Positions 50,287-59,799 of a stretch of 64,000 bases of DNA are shown one piece after another. Under the pieces are notes generated by a model. The model saw nothing but the letters and a program-made list of their open reading frames with translations, had not been told where the DNA came from and did not search any database. Source of the DNA: T3Sed10-241 sp036796255 (GTDB lineage Bacteria > Bacteroidota > Bacteroidia > Flavobacteriales_D > Cryomorphaceae). Within the stretch, counting starts at the first letter, position 1. Each line of letters starts with the position of its first letter. The translations under genes were made by a program, and so were the position numbers. The stretch is taken from NCBI GenBank assembly GCA_036796255.1, contig DAIRDH010000011.1:1-64000 (forward strand), given 5' to 3'.

Positions 50287-51735
50287 ATGGAAAAGCCTAA
50301 GTTGTCCTATTGGCAAATTTGGAATGTAAGTTTTGGTTTTCTCGGGGTTCAATTTGGCTTTGCACTGCAAAATGCGAACATCAGCCGGGTACTTGAGAAT
50401 CTCGGAGCCGACCTTCATTCATTGAGCTTGTTTTGGCTTGCAGCTCCCATCATGGGGCTGATTGTGCAGCCTATAGTAGGTGGAGCCTCTGACCTCACCT
50501 GGCACAAGCGCTTTGGGCGTCGCGGGCCTTTCCTGCTGGGGGGTGCCTTCTTTGCTGCCTTGGGTATGTTTTTGATGCCCAATTCCCCGCTTTTTGTACA
50601 GTTGATGCCGGCGATGTTTTTTGGAGGCTTGATGCTCGCACTGATGGACGGGAGTTTCAATGTCACCATGCAGCCATTCAGGGCGCTTGTGGCCGATATG
50701 GTTCCTAAGGAGCAACGCAACATCGGCTATTCGATCCAGTCTCTATTGATCAATATCGGTGCGGTAATCGGCTCCGCATTGCCTTTTATTCTCACCAACG
50801 TAATCGGACTGGACAATTTGGCCGAACCAGGCAAGGTGTCATCGTCGGTGACCTGGGCTTTCTACATTGGGGCTACCGTATTGCTTGGCTCCGTGCTATG
50901 GACGGTAATCAAAACGAAAGAATATCCACCCGATCAGTATTACGCCTACGAGGGTATTGACCCGGCAGTGATAAAAGCCCAGCGGGAGCTCCACGCTAAA
51001 AAATCCATTGGCCATAAACTTAAAAACTTTGTTGGCCTGGTGGTTCACATGCCCAAAACGATGAAACAACTGGCGGTGGTGCAATTCTTTTCATGGTTCT
51101 CACTTTACCTAATGTGGGTGTACACCACCCCGGCCATCGGGCAGTACATCTGGGAAGTGCCAACCGATTATTTTGGCGATGTGGATGAAGTGCCCGAAAT
51201 GTACAAGGTAGCCAAAGGTGCAAGTGGCGACTGGGTTGGGATTCTCTTTGCGGGATATTCCCTTTTCGCAGCGCTTTTCTCGGTGGTGATGGACCGCATC
51301 GCCAATTCCATTGGAAGAAAGCCGACTTATGCCATTGCACTCTTTCTGGGTGGCATCAGCTTTGTGTCTTTTCTCCTGTTCAAAGGCGGTGCGCCCATTC
51401 AGGTGGACCTGCTTATTGCCCAGTTTGAAGTGCCCACCGGTGCGGCGATGCTCATCATTCCCATGATTGGAATTGGTATTGCATGGGCAGCAATTCTGGC
51501 GATGCCTTATGCCATCCTTTCTTCCAGTATCCCCGCCGACAAGATGGGCATTTACATGGGCATTTTCAATTTCACCATCGCCGGTCCGCAGATCGTAAGC
51601 GGGATATTTGGCGGGATGATTCTGAAATATTTCTTCGACAACAACGCCATTTACATCATTGTGCTGGCGGGCATCAGCATGTTGCTCGGGGCATTGTCGG
51701 TGTTTTTTGTGAAAGAAGATGTACGGGTTCCGTAG
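50287..51735 (+). CDS. GPH/SUC-type MFS sugar transporter
   Basis: A 482-residue membrane protein with 12 predicted helices. HKRFGRRGPFLLGGA (loop 2-3) and the conserved Trp-rich first helix (SYWQIWNVSFGFLGVQFGFALQ) fit the glycoside-pentoside-hexuronide/SUC2-like family of proton-coupled disaccharide symporters. In this context maltose or maltodextrin is the likely substrate, feeding the cytoplasmic GH65. It is preceded by a terminator and its own operator-like site. Confidence 0.88.
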   Translation: MEKPKLSYWQIWNVSFGFLGVQFGFALQNANISRVLENLGADLHSLSLFWLAAPIMGLIVQPIVGGASDLTWHKRFGRRGPFLLGGAFFAALGMFLMPNSPLFVQLMPAMFFGGLMLALMDGSFNVTMQPFRALVADMVPKEQRNIGYSIQSLLINIGAVIGSALPFILTNVIGLDNLAEPGKVSSSVTWAFYIGATVLLGSVLWTVIKTKEYPPDQYYAYEGIDPAVIKAQRELHAKKSIGHKLKNFVGLVVHMPKTMKQLAVVQFFSWFSLYLMWVYTTPAIGQYIWEVPTDYFGDVDEVPEMYKVAKGASGDWVGILFAGYSLFAALFSVVMDRIANSIGRKPTYAIALFLGGISFVSFLLFKGGAPIQVDLLIAQFEVPTGAAMLIIPMIGIGIAWAAILAMPYAILSSSIPADKMGIYMGIFNFTIAGPQIVSGIFGGMILKYFFDNNAIYIIVLAGISMLLGALSVFFVKEDVRVP

Positions 51736-51777
51736 AGACGCGATTTATCGCGTTTCTGAGTCGATTTATCGCGTCTC
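51735..51777. repeat. Tandem GC-rich palindromic repeat after the transporter
   Basis: GAGACGCGAT (51735-51744) and ATCGCGTCTC (51768-51777) are perfect 10-bp inverted repeats; inside, GATTTATCGCGT occurs twice. It can be read as two tandem copies of a GAGACGCGATTTATCGCGTCTC-like unit, a type of interspersed palindrome I recall from Bacteroidota and cyanobacteria. It lies between convergent genes and could act as a bidirectional terminator. Confidence 0.65.
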
Positions 51778-51796
51778 CGAACCGATAATCACGTCA

Positions 51797-53680
51797 TTAC
51801 CGAACCCTGAAAATTCCAAAGCTGTGCGCCGGCAGGTTCATTTTCCCAGATGCCACGGTAATGTCGCCCATCACAGTTTCTAAGCGACTGCCTTTTGGCG
51901 CAAGCTCTTCAAACATTTCCAGCGGTCGTTCTTGCGCCTTGGCAGTGACGTTGCAGGCGATGAGAAATATCCCTTCATCATCGTGGCGGAAGTAGGCATA
52001 TACGCCATCGGTAGGGACGTATTGGGTGGTGTGGCCTGAATTCAGGGCGGTATTATCCTTTCTCAGTTTGGCAAGGGAGGCGATGAGGTCATAGGCGGCA
52101 TTTTCCTGTTCGCTGCGACCCTCGCGGGTGAACTTATTCTGTGGGTCACCGGGCCAGCCGCCCATCACATCCTCGCGTATTTTGCCATGGCCATCAGTCT
52201 CGGCCATCAATAGCTCAGTACCGTAGTAGAGGCTTGGAATGCCGCGCATGGTCATCAGCAGGCCGATGCCAATGGTGAATTTCTGGAAATCCTTGCCCAC
52301 GACACCATAGAAGCGGGCCACGTCGTGGTTGTCCACAAAGGTCACGAGGTTTTCAGGCTTGTCATACACATAGTCGGCGGCGAGGGTATAGTAGAGGCGG
52401 TTGATGCCTTCTGTCCATCCGGGATCGCGGGTGAGGCCATCGTTGATGGCGTAATGCACCTGAAAGTCGGTAAGTCCGTCGATGTAGTTGGCTTCGGGCC
52501 CCAGCGCATCGCCGAGGAAGAAGCCCTGAACGGGGGTGCCGTGTACCCAGGTTTCAGCAAAGATGAACAAGTCGGGATATTCCGCTTTTACCGCCTTGCC
52601 CCAATCGCGCATGAAACCTTGGTCGGGGTAGGCATAGGTATCGATACGCAATGCGTCGATGCCGTATTCCTCGATCCACCATATGGTTTGCTGGATGAGG
52701 TATTGGGCTACCTGCGTGTTCTTTTGGTTGATGTCGGGCATGTGCTTGTCAAACCAGCCATCGGTCATGCGATCCCTGTCGTATTTGGAAGCGTAGGGAT
52801 CCATGAGTGTGGTAGCCCTGTAATTGGTTTGGGTATATTCCTTGTGCATGTGAAACCAGGCCGAGTCGGGCATATCGGCGTAAATGTGGTGCTGATCGCC
52901 GACGTGGTTGTACACCACATCCATCACCATCTTCATGTCCCGGGCGTGCAGGGAATCGCAAAGGGCGCCAAAGAGGGCATTGCTGCCAAAGCGCCTGTCT
53001 ATCTTATAGTGATCCGTAAATGCATAGCCGTGATAGCTCTCTTTGGGTTGGTCATTTTCATAAAGGGGGTTGGGCCACACGGCGGTAACTCCTAGGCCTT
53101 CAATGAAGTCGAGGTTGTCCATAATTCCCTGGAGGTCGCCACCGTGGCGCTCGTAGGGCTCACCTCGGTCTATGCGGGTTTGCTTCATGCCCGCGACCAC
53201 GTCGTTTCTGGGGTCGCCATTGGCGAAGCGATCGGGAGTGATGAGGTAAATAAAGTCTGCCTGGTCCATGCTGCGGGCATGGGCTGTACGCTCCTTGAGT
53301 TGATATGTGTACGAAATACGCCCAGCCTTGCCTTTTGAGGCAATGATGAAGTTCTGAGCAGGTGCTCCTGATGATACCTCCAGGTACAACAAAACGTAGT
53401 TCGGGTTGGGCATTATTTTCACTTCCTTGAGTGAAATGTCCTGCGCCTTTTCAATCTCAAATGTATTGACTCCAATGCCTTTGCCGTGGATCAGCACCTC
53501 CAGCGATGCCTCTTTCATATCCACCCACCAATGGGGTGGTTCTACATGCTCAAATTGCTTCTTTTGGGCGTATGAATTTTGTGCTAAACCAGCAATTGCA
53601 AATAGGCTAAGCAGACAAATTCTTAAGAATACAAGGGAGGTTAAAAAAATAGAGCGCTGAAAAAGAGGCAATTGTGTCAT
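51797..53680 (-). CDS. Secreted GH13 cyclomaltodextrinase/neopullulanase-like enzyme
   Basis: A 627-residue protein with a signal peptide ending SYAQ, an N-terminal beta domain (about residues 45-135, cyclomaltodextrinase N-domain type, HVEPPHWWVDMKE) and a complete GH13 barrel: VVYNHVGD, nucleophile Asp347 (DALRIDTYAY), acid Glu376 (FIFAETWVHG), and Asp453 (FVDNHDVARFY). A C-terminal beta domain closes it. Resembles SusA-type periplasmic enzymes. Divergent from the starch-binding T9SS gene, with which it shares a 110-bp promoter region. Confidence 0.93.
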   Translation of the reverse strand: MTQLPLFQRSIFLTSLVFLRICLLSLFAIAGLAQNSYAQKKQFEHVEPPHWWVDMKEASLEVLIHGKGIGVNTFEIEKAQDISLKEVKIMPNPNYVLLYLEVSSGAPAQNFIIASKGKAGRISYTYQLKERTAHARSMDQADFIYLITPDRFANGDPRNDVVAGMKQTRIDRGEPYERHGGDLQGIMDNLDFIEGLGVTAVWPNPLYENDQPKESYHGYAFTDHYKIDRRFGSNALFGALCDSLHARDMKMVMDVVYNHVGDQHHIYADMPDSAWFHMHKEYTQTNYRATTLMDPYASKYDRDRMTDGWFDKHMPDINQKNTQVAQYLIQQTIWWIEEYGIDALRIDTYAYPDQGFMRDWGKAVKAEYPDLFIFAETWVHGTPVQGFFLGDALGPEANYIDGLTDFQVHYAINDGLTRDPGWTEGINRLYYTLAADYVYDKPENLVTFVDNHDVARFYGVVGKDFQKFTIGIGLLMTMRGIPSLYYGTELLMAETDGHGKIREDVMGGWPGDPQNKFTREGRSEQENAAYDLIASLAKLRKDNTALNSGHTTQYVPTDGVYAYFRHDDEGIFLIACNVTAKAQERPLEMFEELAPKGSRLETVMGDITVASGKMNLPAHSFGIFRVR

Positions 53681-53725
53681 TTTTGGGTATTTTGAATTCC
53701 AAAGATGCTTTCAAATCCTGAAATA

Positions 53726-53758
53726 ACACTAATTTTGTTAGTGTAATTTTTACAATTA
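53726..53758. promoter_or_regulatory. Dyads between divergent GH13 and starch-binding genes (site B)
   Basis: ACACTAA-N5-TTAGTGT (53726-53744) is a perfect 7-5-7 dyad. Its right arm also opens TTAGTGT-aattttt-ACAATTA (53738-53758), a weaker version of the AGTGT-N7-ACAC geometry that encloses a -7-like TAATTTTT. The region serves both divergent genes. Confidence 0.4.
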
Positions 53759-53790
53759 CTTCATATTTACACCAAATTTAAACACAAGAA

Positions 53791-55476
53791 ATGATGAAAA
53801 ACTTTTACATGATGGCCTTGGCTGCCCTGGTTGGTTCGGCAGCAATGGCGCAAGTCAGCGTGACTTTTCAGGTTGACATGAACAATGAGACTGTGAGCCC
53901 TGACGGCGTGCACATGGCTGGCAACTGGCAGGCAGCTGCTGGATATCCCGGCGATTGGCAACCAAACACAGCAGAACTCACTGACGATGATGCTGATGGT
54001 ATTTATACTTTAACGGTTGATCTTCCAACTGGTCAGTATGAATATAAGTTCATAAATGGCAATGACTGGCCTTTTGAGGAAGGTATTCCAGCCGTTAGCC
54101 AGAAGGGTGGTGGAAACAGCAATCGCTTTTTTGCCATCAACGATTGGCATGCAAACAATGGCGGCTGGACCATGCCTGCCAATTTATTTGGCGGAAGCGC
54201 TCCTGCTGGACAGGTTGCAGTGCGTTTGCAAATAGACATGGCGAATCAGGAAGTGGGCGATAATGGCGTGCACGTAGCTGGTGACGCTATAGAACCGAAC
54301 TGGACACCAGGTTTTGGAACAGGTACGAATTTCCAGAATAGTCGCTACGCCTTCGTAACACATGTAGCTCCTAATGCTACTTACAACTACAAATGGATTA
54401 ATGGAAACGACTGGGGTACAGATGAAAATGTGGCAGGCGACTGCGCTGATTCGGGCAACCGAGTGTTGGTAGTGGGTTCGGAAGACATTATTACTGACAA
54501 TTTCTGCTTCGGTGTTTGTGAGCCATGTGCTCCGCAAACAGAGGTTACTTTTAATGTAGATCTTTCTAGTGAAGGTGGTGGAAACCCTGATGGCGTAAGT
54601 GTGGCCGGAGCATTCCAAGGCTGGACTCCCGGAGCTACCCTGATGACTGACGACGATGGTGATGGAGTGTATTCAGTTACCGTGATGATTGATCAAGGGA
54701 CTTTTCAGTACAAGTTCATCAACGGGATTGCATGGGGTGACGATGAGTCTGTGCCTGGTGCGTGCAACGTTAATGGAAACCGCGAGGTTGTGGTGGGAGA
54801 AGAGCCCGTAGTGGAGACGTACTGCTTTAACCAATGTACGGCAGAGTGTGTCCCTGATCCCGACCCAGCCAACATCACTTTTCGCGTAAATATGAACGCA
54901 GAAGAAGTGGCCGCAGAGGGCGTATTTGTTATGGGTGATTTTACCGCGGAACCCTGGCAACCCGGAGCGTTGCAAATGGACGATAGCGATGGTGACGGAA
55001 TTTATGAAGTGACCGTAGAAGTTTCTGGCCCTGCCGAATTCCAGTACAAGTTTGCTAACGGTGATCCAAATGAGGTCGAAGAGACGGGCGACTTTTTAGC
55101 TGGTGGATGTGGCGTTTCAAATGGCCTTGAGGGTTTTAACCGCGTGCATGTTCGCAGTGGAGAGGCTGAAGTGCTCGATCCATTTTACTACAACAGCTGC
55201 CTCACAGTGCTTAGCACAAATGAAGCAGAACTGGGCGCTGTGAGGATTTTCCCCAATCCAAGCAATGGATCTACTTTCGTGGAAGTGGAGAATCCAAATG
55301 GATACAATCTGCGCATGAGCGTGCTCGACATCACTGGCAAAGTGGTGCGCGAAAACATCCTGCTCAACTCCGGCCGCAAAGAAATCAACACCAGCAATTT
55401 TGCGCCCGGTATGTATTTCCTCAATGTGACCAACGAGAAAAGCGAACGTTCGGTTTACAAGCTGATGGTGCGCTAA
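53791..55476 (+). CDS. T9SS-sorted protein with four starch-binding-like repeats
   Basis: A 561-residue protein: signal peptide ending AMAQ, four beta-sandwich repeats of about 100-115 residues (starting near residues 21, 141, 250 and 355), and a T9SS sorting domain (IFPNPSNGSTFVEVENP onward). Each repeat opens with a V-x-F-x-V-(D/N)-M-N-type strand and ends with a Y-(E/K)-(Y/W)-K-(F/W)-(I/A)-NG strand; three carry acidic DDDADGIY/DDDGDGVY/DSDGDGIY loops that look calcium-binding. The fold pattern matches CBM48/20-like early sets. Predicted role: surface binding of starch. It lies in the amylase cluster. Confidence 0.82.
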   Translation: MMKNFYMMALAALVGSAAMAQVSVTFQVDMNNETVSPDGVHMAGNWQAAAGYPGDWQPNTAELTDDDADGIYTLTVDLPTGQYEYKFINGNDWPFEEGIPAVSQKGGGNSNRFFAINDWHANNGGWTMPANLFGGSAPAGQVAVRLQIDMANQEVGDNGVHVAGDAIEPNWTPGFGTGTNFQNSRYAFVTHVAPNATYNYKWINGNDWGTDENVAGDCADSGNRVLVVGSEDIITDNFCFGVCEPCAPQTEVTFNVDLSSEGGGNPDGVSVAGAFQGWTPGATLMTDDDGDGVYSVTVMIDQGTFQYKFINGIAWGDDESVPGACNVNGNREVVVGEEPVVETYCFNQCTAECVPDPDPANITFRVNMNAEEVAAEGVFVMGDFTAEPWQPGALQMDDSDGDGIYEVTVEVSGPAEFQYKFANGDPNEVEETGDFLAGGCGVSNGLEGFNRVHVRSGEAEVLDPFYYNSCLTVLSTNEAELGAVRIFPNPSNGSTFVEVENPNGYNLRMSVLDITGKVVRENILLNSGRKEINTSNFAPGMYFLNVTNEKSERSVYKLMVR

Positions 55477-55515
55477 GCACTATAGCTTTACTGTAATCTT
55501 AAAATGAAATCACAC

Positions 55516-55542
55516 AAAAGCAGCCTGATCAGGGCTGCTTTT
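55516..55542. terminator. Strong bidirectional hairpin terminator
   Basis: AAAAGCAGCC (55516-55525) and GGCTGCTTTT (55533-55542) form a perfect 10-bp stem with A-run and T-run, 40 bp after the starch-binding gene and 15 bp before the esterase gene. Confidence 0.85.
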
Positions 55543-55556
55543 GTTAATTTAGCCCT

Positions 55557-56945
55557 ATGCGTTTAAGGCTTACCTTTTGTTTAATCATAACCGCTTCGGC
55601 ACTTGTGGCCCAGCGCACAGTAGTGATCACTTCGCTCCCGGCAAATACGCCCTCTGAAGATCTCATTTATCTCGCTGGCTCTGCCAACGCCTGGAATCCT
55701 GGCGACCCTGCATGGTCTTTTGCGGAAGCAGAAGAGATACACGTTTTAAATGTTCCAGAATCAGCGCCCAATACATTTCAAGGCAAAATCACCAGAGGCA
55801 GTTGGGCCACGGTGGAAGGCAATGCAGGCGGAGGTTTTCTGCCTGACCGCTCGTTCAATTTTACGGAAAGTGACACCCTGTACATCAGCGTACTCAGCTG
55901 GGAGGGCAGTGCCCCACCAGCACCTGACCTGCCGCCCAATGTGGTGGTGCTCGATGAGGCTTTCGATATGCCCGAGCTCAACCGTACGCGGCGCATACGG
56001 CTCTACCTGCCCAGCGATTACGATGCGCCGGGTAATGAGACACACTACCCGGTGCTCTATATGCACGACGGGCAGAACCTGTTCAGCGCGCAGGAATCTT
56101 TTGCGGGCGAGTGGGAGGTTGATGAAGCCATGTTGGCTTTTGAAGCCGATGGGTATGAGGGCGCCATCATCGTTGCCATCGACAATGGGGGCGCCCAGCG
56201 CATCAATGAATACACCCCTCACAGCCATCCCGTGTATGGGGGAGGGCAGGGGGCCGCGTACACGGAATTTATCGTGAATACGCTCAAGCCTCAAGTGGAT
56301 AGCACCTACCGCACCCTTCCCGGAAGGGAGCACAGCGGCATTATGGGCAGTTCACTGGGTGGATTGATCTCGTTTTATGCCGCGATGGGCCATCAGGAGG
56401 TGTTTTCGAAAGTGGGTGTATTCTCCCCTTCATTTTGGTTCAATGACAGCATCTACACCTTTGCGGAAGCGCAGGGTAAGCAATACGACATGCAGTTTTT
56501 CTTCCTTGCCGGAGGGCAAGAGGGAGCGAGCCTGCAGCCCCAGGTGCAGCAAATGGTTGATTTGCTTGAGGATGCAGGGTTTGGTGAAGATGAGATCCAA
56601 TACGACTTCGTGCCCAATGGCCAGCATTCAGAGTGGTTTTGGGCGCAGGAATTCCCCGATGCCTTTGAGTGGCTCTATATGGGCTCCAGCCTTTCGGCAA
56701 ATGGGGCTGCTGCTGACCTTAAGTTCAATGTGTATCCCAATCCCACCTCCGGTACATTTGACATTATATGGCCTGAGGCGCATGGATTGCAAACCGCAGA
56801 GCTCATTGACTTGCAGGGAAGGAAACTGCGGACTTTTTATGAAAGCCAGGCAAGGCCCGATGTAGGTGATTTGCCTGCTGGAATGTATTTACTGCGCGTG
56901 CCAGATGGCGACAGCTTCGTGATGTACAAATTGATAAAACAGTGA
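55557..56945 (+). CDS. T9SS-sorted esterase with N-terminal starch-binding-like domain
   Basis: A 462-residue protein: signal peptide ending LVAQ, an N-terminal early-set domain (about residues 20-120) with the ITRGSWATVEGNAGGG element I associate with X25/CBM20-like amylopullulanase modules, an alpha/beta-hydrolase domain of the Fes/IroE esterase type (about residues 130-375) with nucleophile Ser266 in GIMGSSLGGL and His in NGQHSEWFW, then a T9SS domain (VYPNPTSGTF onward). Probably a surface esterase acting on decorated glycans; substrate unknown. Its stop overlaps the CotH gene start (GTGA). Confidence 0.85.
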   Translation: MRLRLTFCLIITASALVAQRTVVITSLPANTPSEDLIYLAGSANAWNPGDPAWSFAEAEEIHVLNVPESAPNTFQGKITRGSWATVEGNAGGGFLPDRSFNFTESDTLYISVLSWEGSAPPAPDLPPNVVVLDEAFDMPELNRTRRIRLYLPSDYDAPGNETHYPVLYMHDGQNLFSAQESFAGEWEVDEAMLAFEADGYEGAIIVAIDNGGAQRINEYTPHSHPVYGGGQGAAYTEFIVNTLKPQVDSTYRTLPGREHSGIMGSSLGGLISFYAAMGHQEVFSKVGVFSPSFWFNDSIYTFAEAQGKQYDMQFFFLAGGQEGASLQPQVQQMVDLLEDAGFGEDEIQYDFVPNGQHSEWFWAQEFPDAFEWLYMGSSLSANGAAADLKFNVYPNPTSGTFDIIWPEAHGLQTAELIDLQGRKLRTFYESQARPDVGDLPAGMYLLRVPDGDSFVMYKLIKQ

Positions 56946-59173
56946 GGTGGCTTGCGTATATGGTTCTTCTGCTTTGCAGTAGCAATACAGTTGTGGCTCA
57001 GTCGTTAAATCCTGGCAATGGCCGCATATTTAGCATTGACGAAATTCCGAGGGTCGATATCCTAATCGATGCCGATACCCTTGCACAGCTCTATCAGCCA
57101 GGCAACTGGTACAGCGACCATGAATACCCGGCCACCTTTGTCTGGACGGACGCGTTCAGCAGTGACACACTTCATGACATTGGCTTTCGCTTTCGCGGAA
57201 ATACCTCCCGCGCCAAGCAGAAGAAATCATTCAAGGTGAGCTTCAATACCTACATTTCCGGAAGGCGTTACCACGGGCTCAAGAAGCTCAACCTGAATGC
57301 GGAGGTCAACGATCCTTCTATGATGCGCTCCTATGCAGCCTGGAAACTATACAGGGACTATGGGGTAGCGGCTTCGAGAAGCAACCATGTGGAAGTGTAT
57401 GTGAATGGCGATTACTACGGACTATACCAAAATTGTGAGCACATCAATGACGATTGGGTCAAGCTGCGGTTTGGGGATGACGCAGGCAACTTGTACAAGT
57501 GCTCTTTTCCTGCCGATCTCAATTTCATTTCCAACAATGCTGACGATTACAAACACATTCCCAACTGGTCGGATAAGCGGACCTATGAGTTGAAAACCAA
57601 TGAGGAAGTGGATGATTATACCAATCTGGCCAAGCTCGTTGCCTTTTTGAATCAATCGTCCAACAACAATTTTCAGTGCAACCTGCCCGATTATTTCAAT
57701 GTTTACCAGTACCTGAAAGTTGCTGCAGTTGATGTGCTTACCGGTAATTGGGATGGTTACATATGGAATGTCAACAACTATTACCTCTATGACAATCCGC
57801 TCACTGGCCGTTTTGAGTACCTGCCTTATGACCTTGACAATACCTGGGGTATAAGCTGGATGCCATGGGACTGGAGCACCCGCAACATCTATAGCTACGG
57901 CCACGATGATCATGCACGCGTGCTTTATGACCGCCTGATGGAAAACGACGTATATCGCAACATCTTTACTTGGCATATCAATGAATTGCTGGCAGCACAT
58001 TATATATCCGAGCCAGCGCCCCAAGAGCATTTGGAAGATATTCATGGCCAAATCATGCCTTCAGCCCTGGCAGACGGCTACCGCGATTTGGATTTCGACT
58101 GGAGCGTCGATGATTTTTTGGATGGGCTCAGTGCCTCCGCCGGGGCGCATGTTGGTTATGGGATTGCACCCTTTGCCACTTCCCGTGAAAATTCAGCGCA
58201 AGCCCAGATGAACCTGGTAAACATTGCACCCATCATCCACGAGGTCAAAGAGGACTTTTCGGCTTTTCCCGAAGTGCTTAGCGTTCAGGTCGGGCTGGAT
58301 GGCCCCGCTTGTGCCAGCCTCACCTTGAGCTGCACCGTTGATGGAGAAGTGATGCCTCCTTTGGTGGTGCTCAACCCTGGTGTGGGCACTACTTTCGAGC
58401 TGCACTTGCCTTCATTCGATGGGGAGTTTACCTATAACATTACTGCTTTGGGCGCCAACAATTTGAGCCGTACGGCTTGGTGCCAGGCAAGAAAGGTAGA
58501 GTACAGTGTATCCAGCCCGGGAATTTTAATCAATGAGGTGATGTCATCCAATTCTTCTACCATTGCTGATGGCCATGGCGATTACGATGATTGGATTGAG
58601 CTTTACAATGCCGCGGATTTTCCTATAAACCTTACTGATTATCACTTGGTGGATAAGTCAGATGCACCAAGATACTGGGCATTGCCCCCAGTGACCATGG
58701 AGCCGGGTGAATTTTTACTCGTATGGGCTGATGGTGAGCCTGAGCAAGGCGCGTTGCACAGCAATTTCAGCGTAAGCGCCAGTGGAGAGGGTATATACCT
58801 GTTTCAGCGCAAAAACAATGGAATCAAAGTTGCTGATATGGTACACGTACCGTCATGTGCTGTCGATGTGTCATGGGGCCGTGATTATGATGCCTCACCC
58901 GTGTGGATATACTTTGATACAGCCACGCCTATGGGCTCTAATGGCACATTAAGTGCGCGCGATTACAAAGGCGAACAGCAGCGCTTGCTGCTATATCCCA
59001 ATCCAACAAGTGCGGAGGTGAGTTGGAACCAGCAGGCCGAGTATCGGCTTTTCGATCTTTCCGGGCGAAACCTGGCATCTGGCAAAGCGTCTTCTTTGGA
59101 CATGACAGACATGGCACCGGGCTTGTTCATGTTGCACCTAGGGAATCAGGTGCACAAAGTGATCAGGCAGTAA
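56942..59173 (+). CDS. T9SS-sorted CotH-like protein with lamin-tail domain
   Basis: A 743-residue protein: signal peptide, CotH kinase-like domain (about residues 35-400) with DIGFRFRGNTSRAKQKKSFK, TGNWDGYIWNVNNYYLYD and LPYDLDNTWG (metal-binding Asp region), then a lamin-tail domain (about residues 530-660, INEVMSSNSSTIADGHGDYD and WIELYN) and a T9SS sorting domain. CotH-type proteins are atypical kinases, known from spore coats; the role of the secreted Bacteroidota type is unknown. The start GTG at 56942 overlaps the esterase stop; ATG at 56960 is an alternative. Confidence 0.87.
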   Translation: MRWLAYMVLLLCSSNTVVAQSLNPGNGRIFSIDEIPRVDILIDADTLAQLYQPGNWYSDHEYPATFVWTDAFSSDTLHDIGFRFRGNTSRAKQKKSFKVSFNTYISGRRYHGLKKLNLNAEVNDPSMMRSYAAWKLYRDYGVAASRSNHVEVYVNGDYYGLYQNCEHINDDWVKLRFGDDAGNLYKCSFPADLNFISNNADDYKHIPNWSDKRTYELKTNEEVDDYTNLAKLVAFLNQSSNNNFQCNLPDYFNVYQYLKVAAVDVLTGNWDGYIWNVNNYYLYDNPLTGRFEYLPYDLDNTWGISWMPWDWSTRNIYSYGHDDHARVLYDRLMENDVYRNIFTWHINELLAAHYISEPAPQEHLEDIHGQIMPSALADGYRDLDFDWSVDDFLDGLSASAGAHVGYGIAPFATSRENSAQAQMNLVNIAPIIHEVKEDFSAFPEVLSVQVGLDGPACASLTLSCTVDGEVMPPLVVLNPGVGTTFELHLPSFDGEFTYNITALGANNLSRTAWCQARKVEYSVSSPGILINEVMSSNSSTIADGHGDYDDWIELYNAADFPINLTDYHLVDKSDAPRYWALPPVTMEPGEFLLVWADGEPEQGALHSNFSVSASGEGIYLFQRKNNGIKVADMVHVPSCAVDVSWGRDYDASPVWIYFDTATPMGSNGTLSARDYKGEQQRLLLYPNPTSAEVSWNQQAEYRLFDLSGRNLASGKASSLDMTDMAPGLFMLHLGNQVHKVIRQ

Positions 59174-59767
59174 GCATGACTTCTGAGCGCATTTCTGTAA
59201 AATGGACCATTTCCGAAATCCTGCAGTGTATTTATCACCTTAATTAATGCTGTCTTCGATTGTATTGGCTTTTCCTCAGCATCAATGCTGTGCGCTGGCC
59301 GCATTGTTAAGTGGTGAGGGGTGATGGGCCAAATTATCCAAATGCTCCTGTTACAACATTACTACTTCATTTCAAATAAGTCGTGGCAAATGGTGCATTG
59401 CCATTGCTTCGGGAGCTTCTTGAAGACTGGAATCACAATCGCCTGAGATTCTAATGTTGATCACGACAAGGTTAAAGTACTCGTAGTCAATTGAATGTTG
59501 AGATTACTGAAAATCAGAGCGCCCGGCCATTGATTATGCCTTTCGTTGTTACATTGCTTTCGAAGATGTGCGGGTAGGCCACTTGAGGTCATGGACTCAT
59601 ATACATGCAGGCTTTCCTGGATTCGTACGACTTCAATTTTCCTACATCATTTTTTTTTGAGCCCTTGTTAATACTTTGTTGCGCTAGTGTTCAGTTTTTT
59701 AAGAATGTGAAAGCACAGTAGGGGTATGTAAGAGTGCAAGTGTGCCTCATTTTTTTCTTCATTTCTC

Positions 59768-59799
59768 TTTGGTGAGAATCAGTTTATAGTGTATTTTTG
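59768..59799 (+). promoter_or_regulatory. Bacteroidota-type promoter of the amylase gene
   Basis: TTTG (59768-59771), 20-bp spacer, TATTTTTG (59792-59799), an exact match to TTTG/TAnnTTTG. The ATG is 30 bp downstream. Confidence 0.75.

Noticed and set aside
52325..53095. 256-codon plus-strand frame
   Set aside because: Antisense to the secreted GH13 gene.
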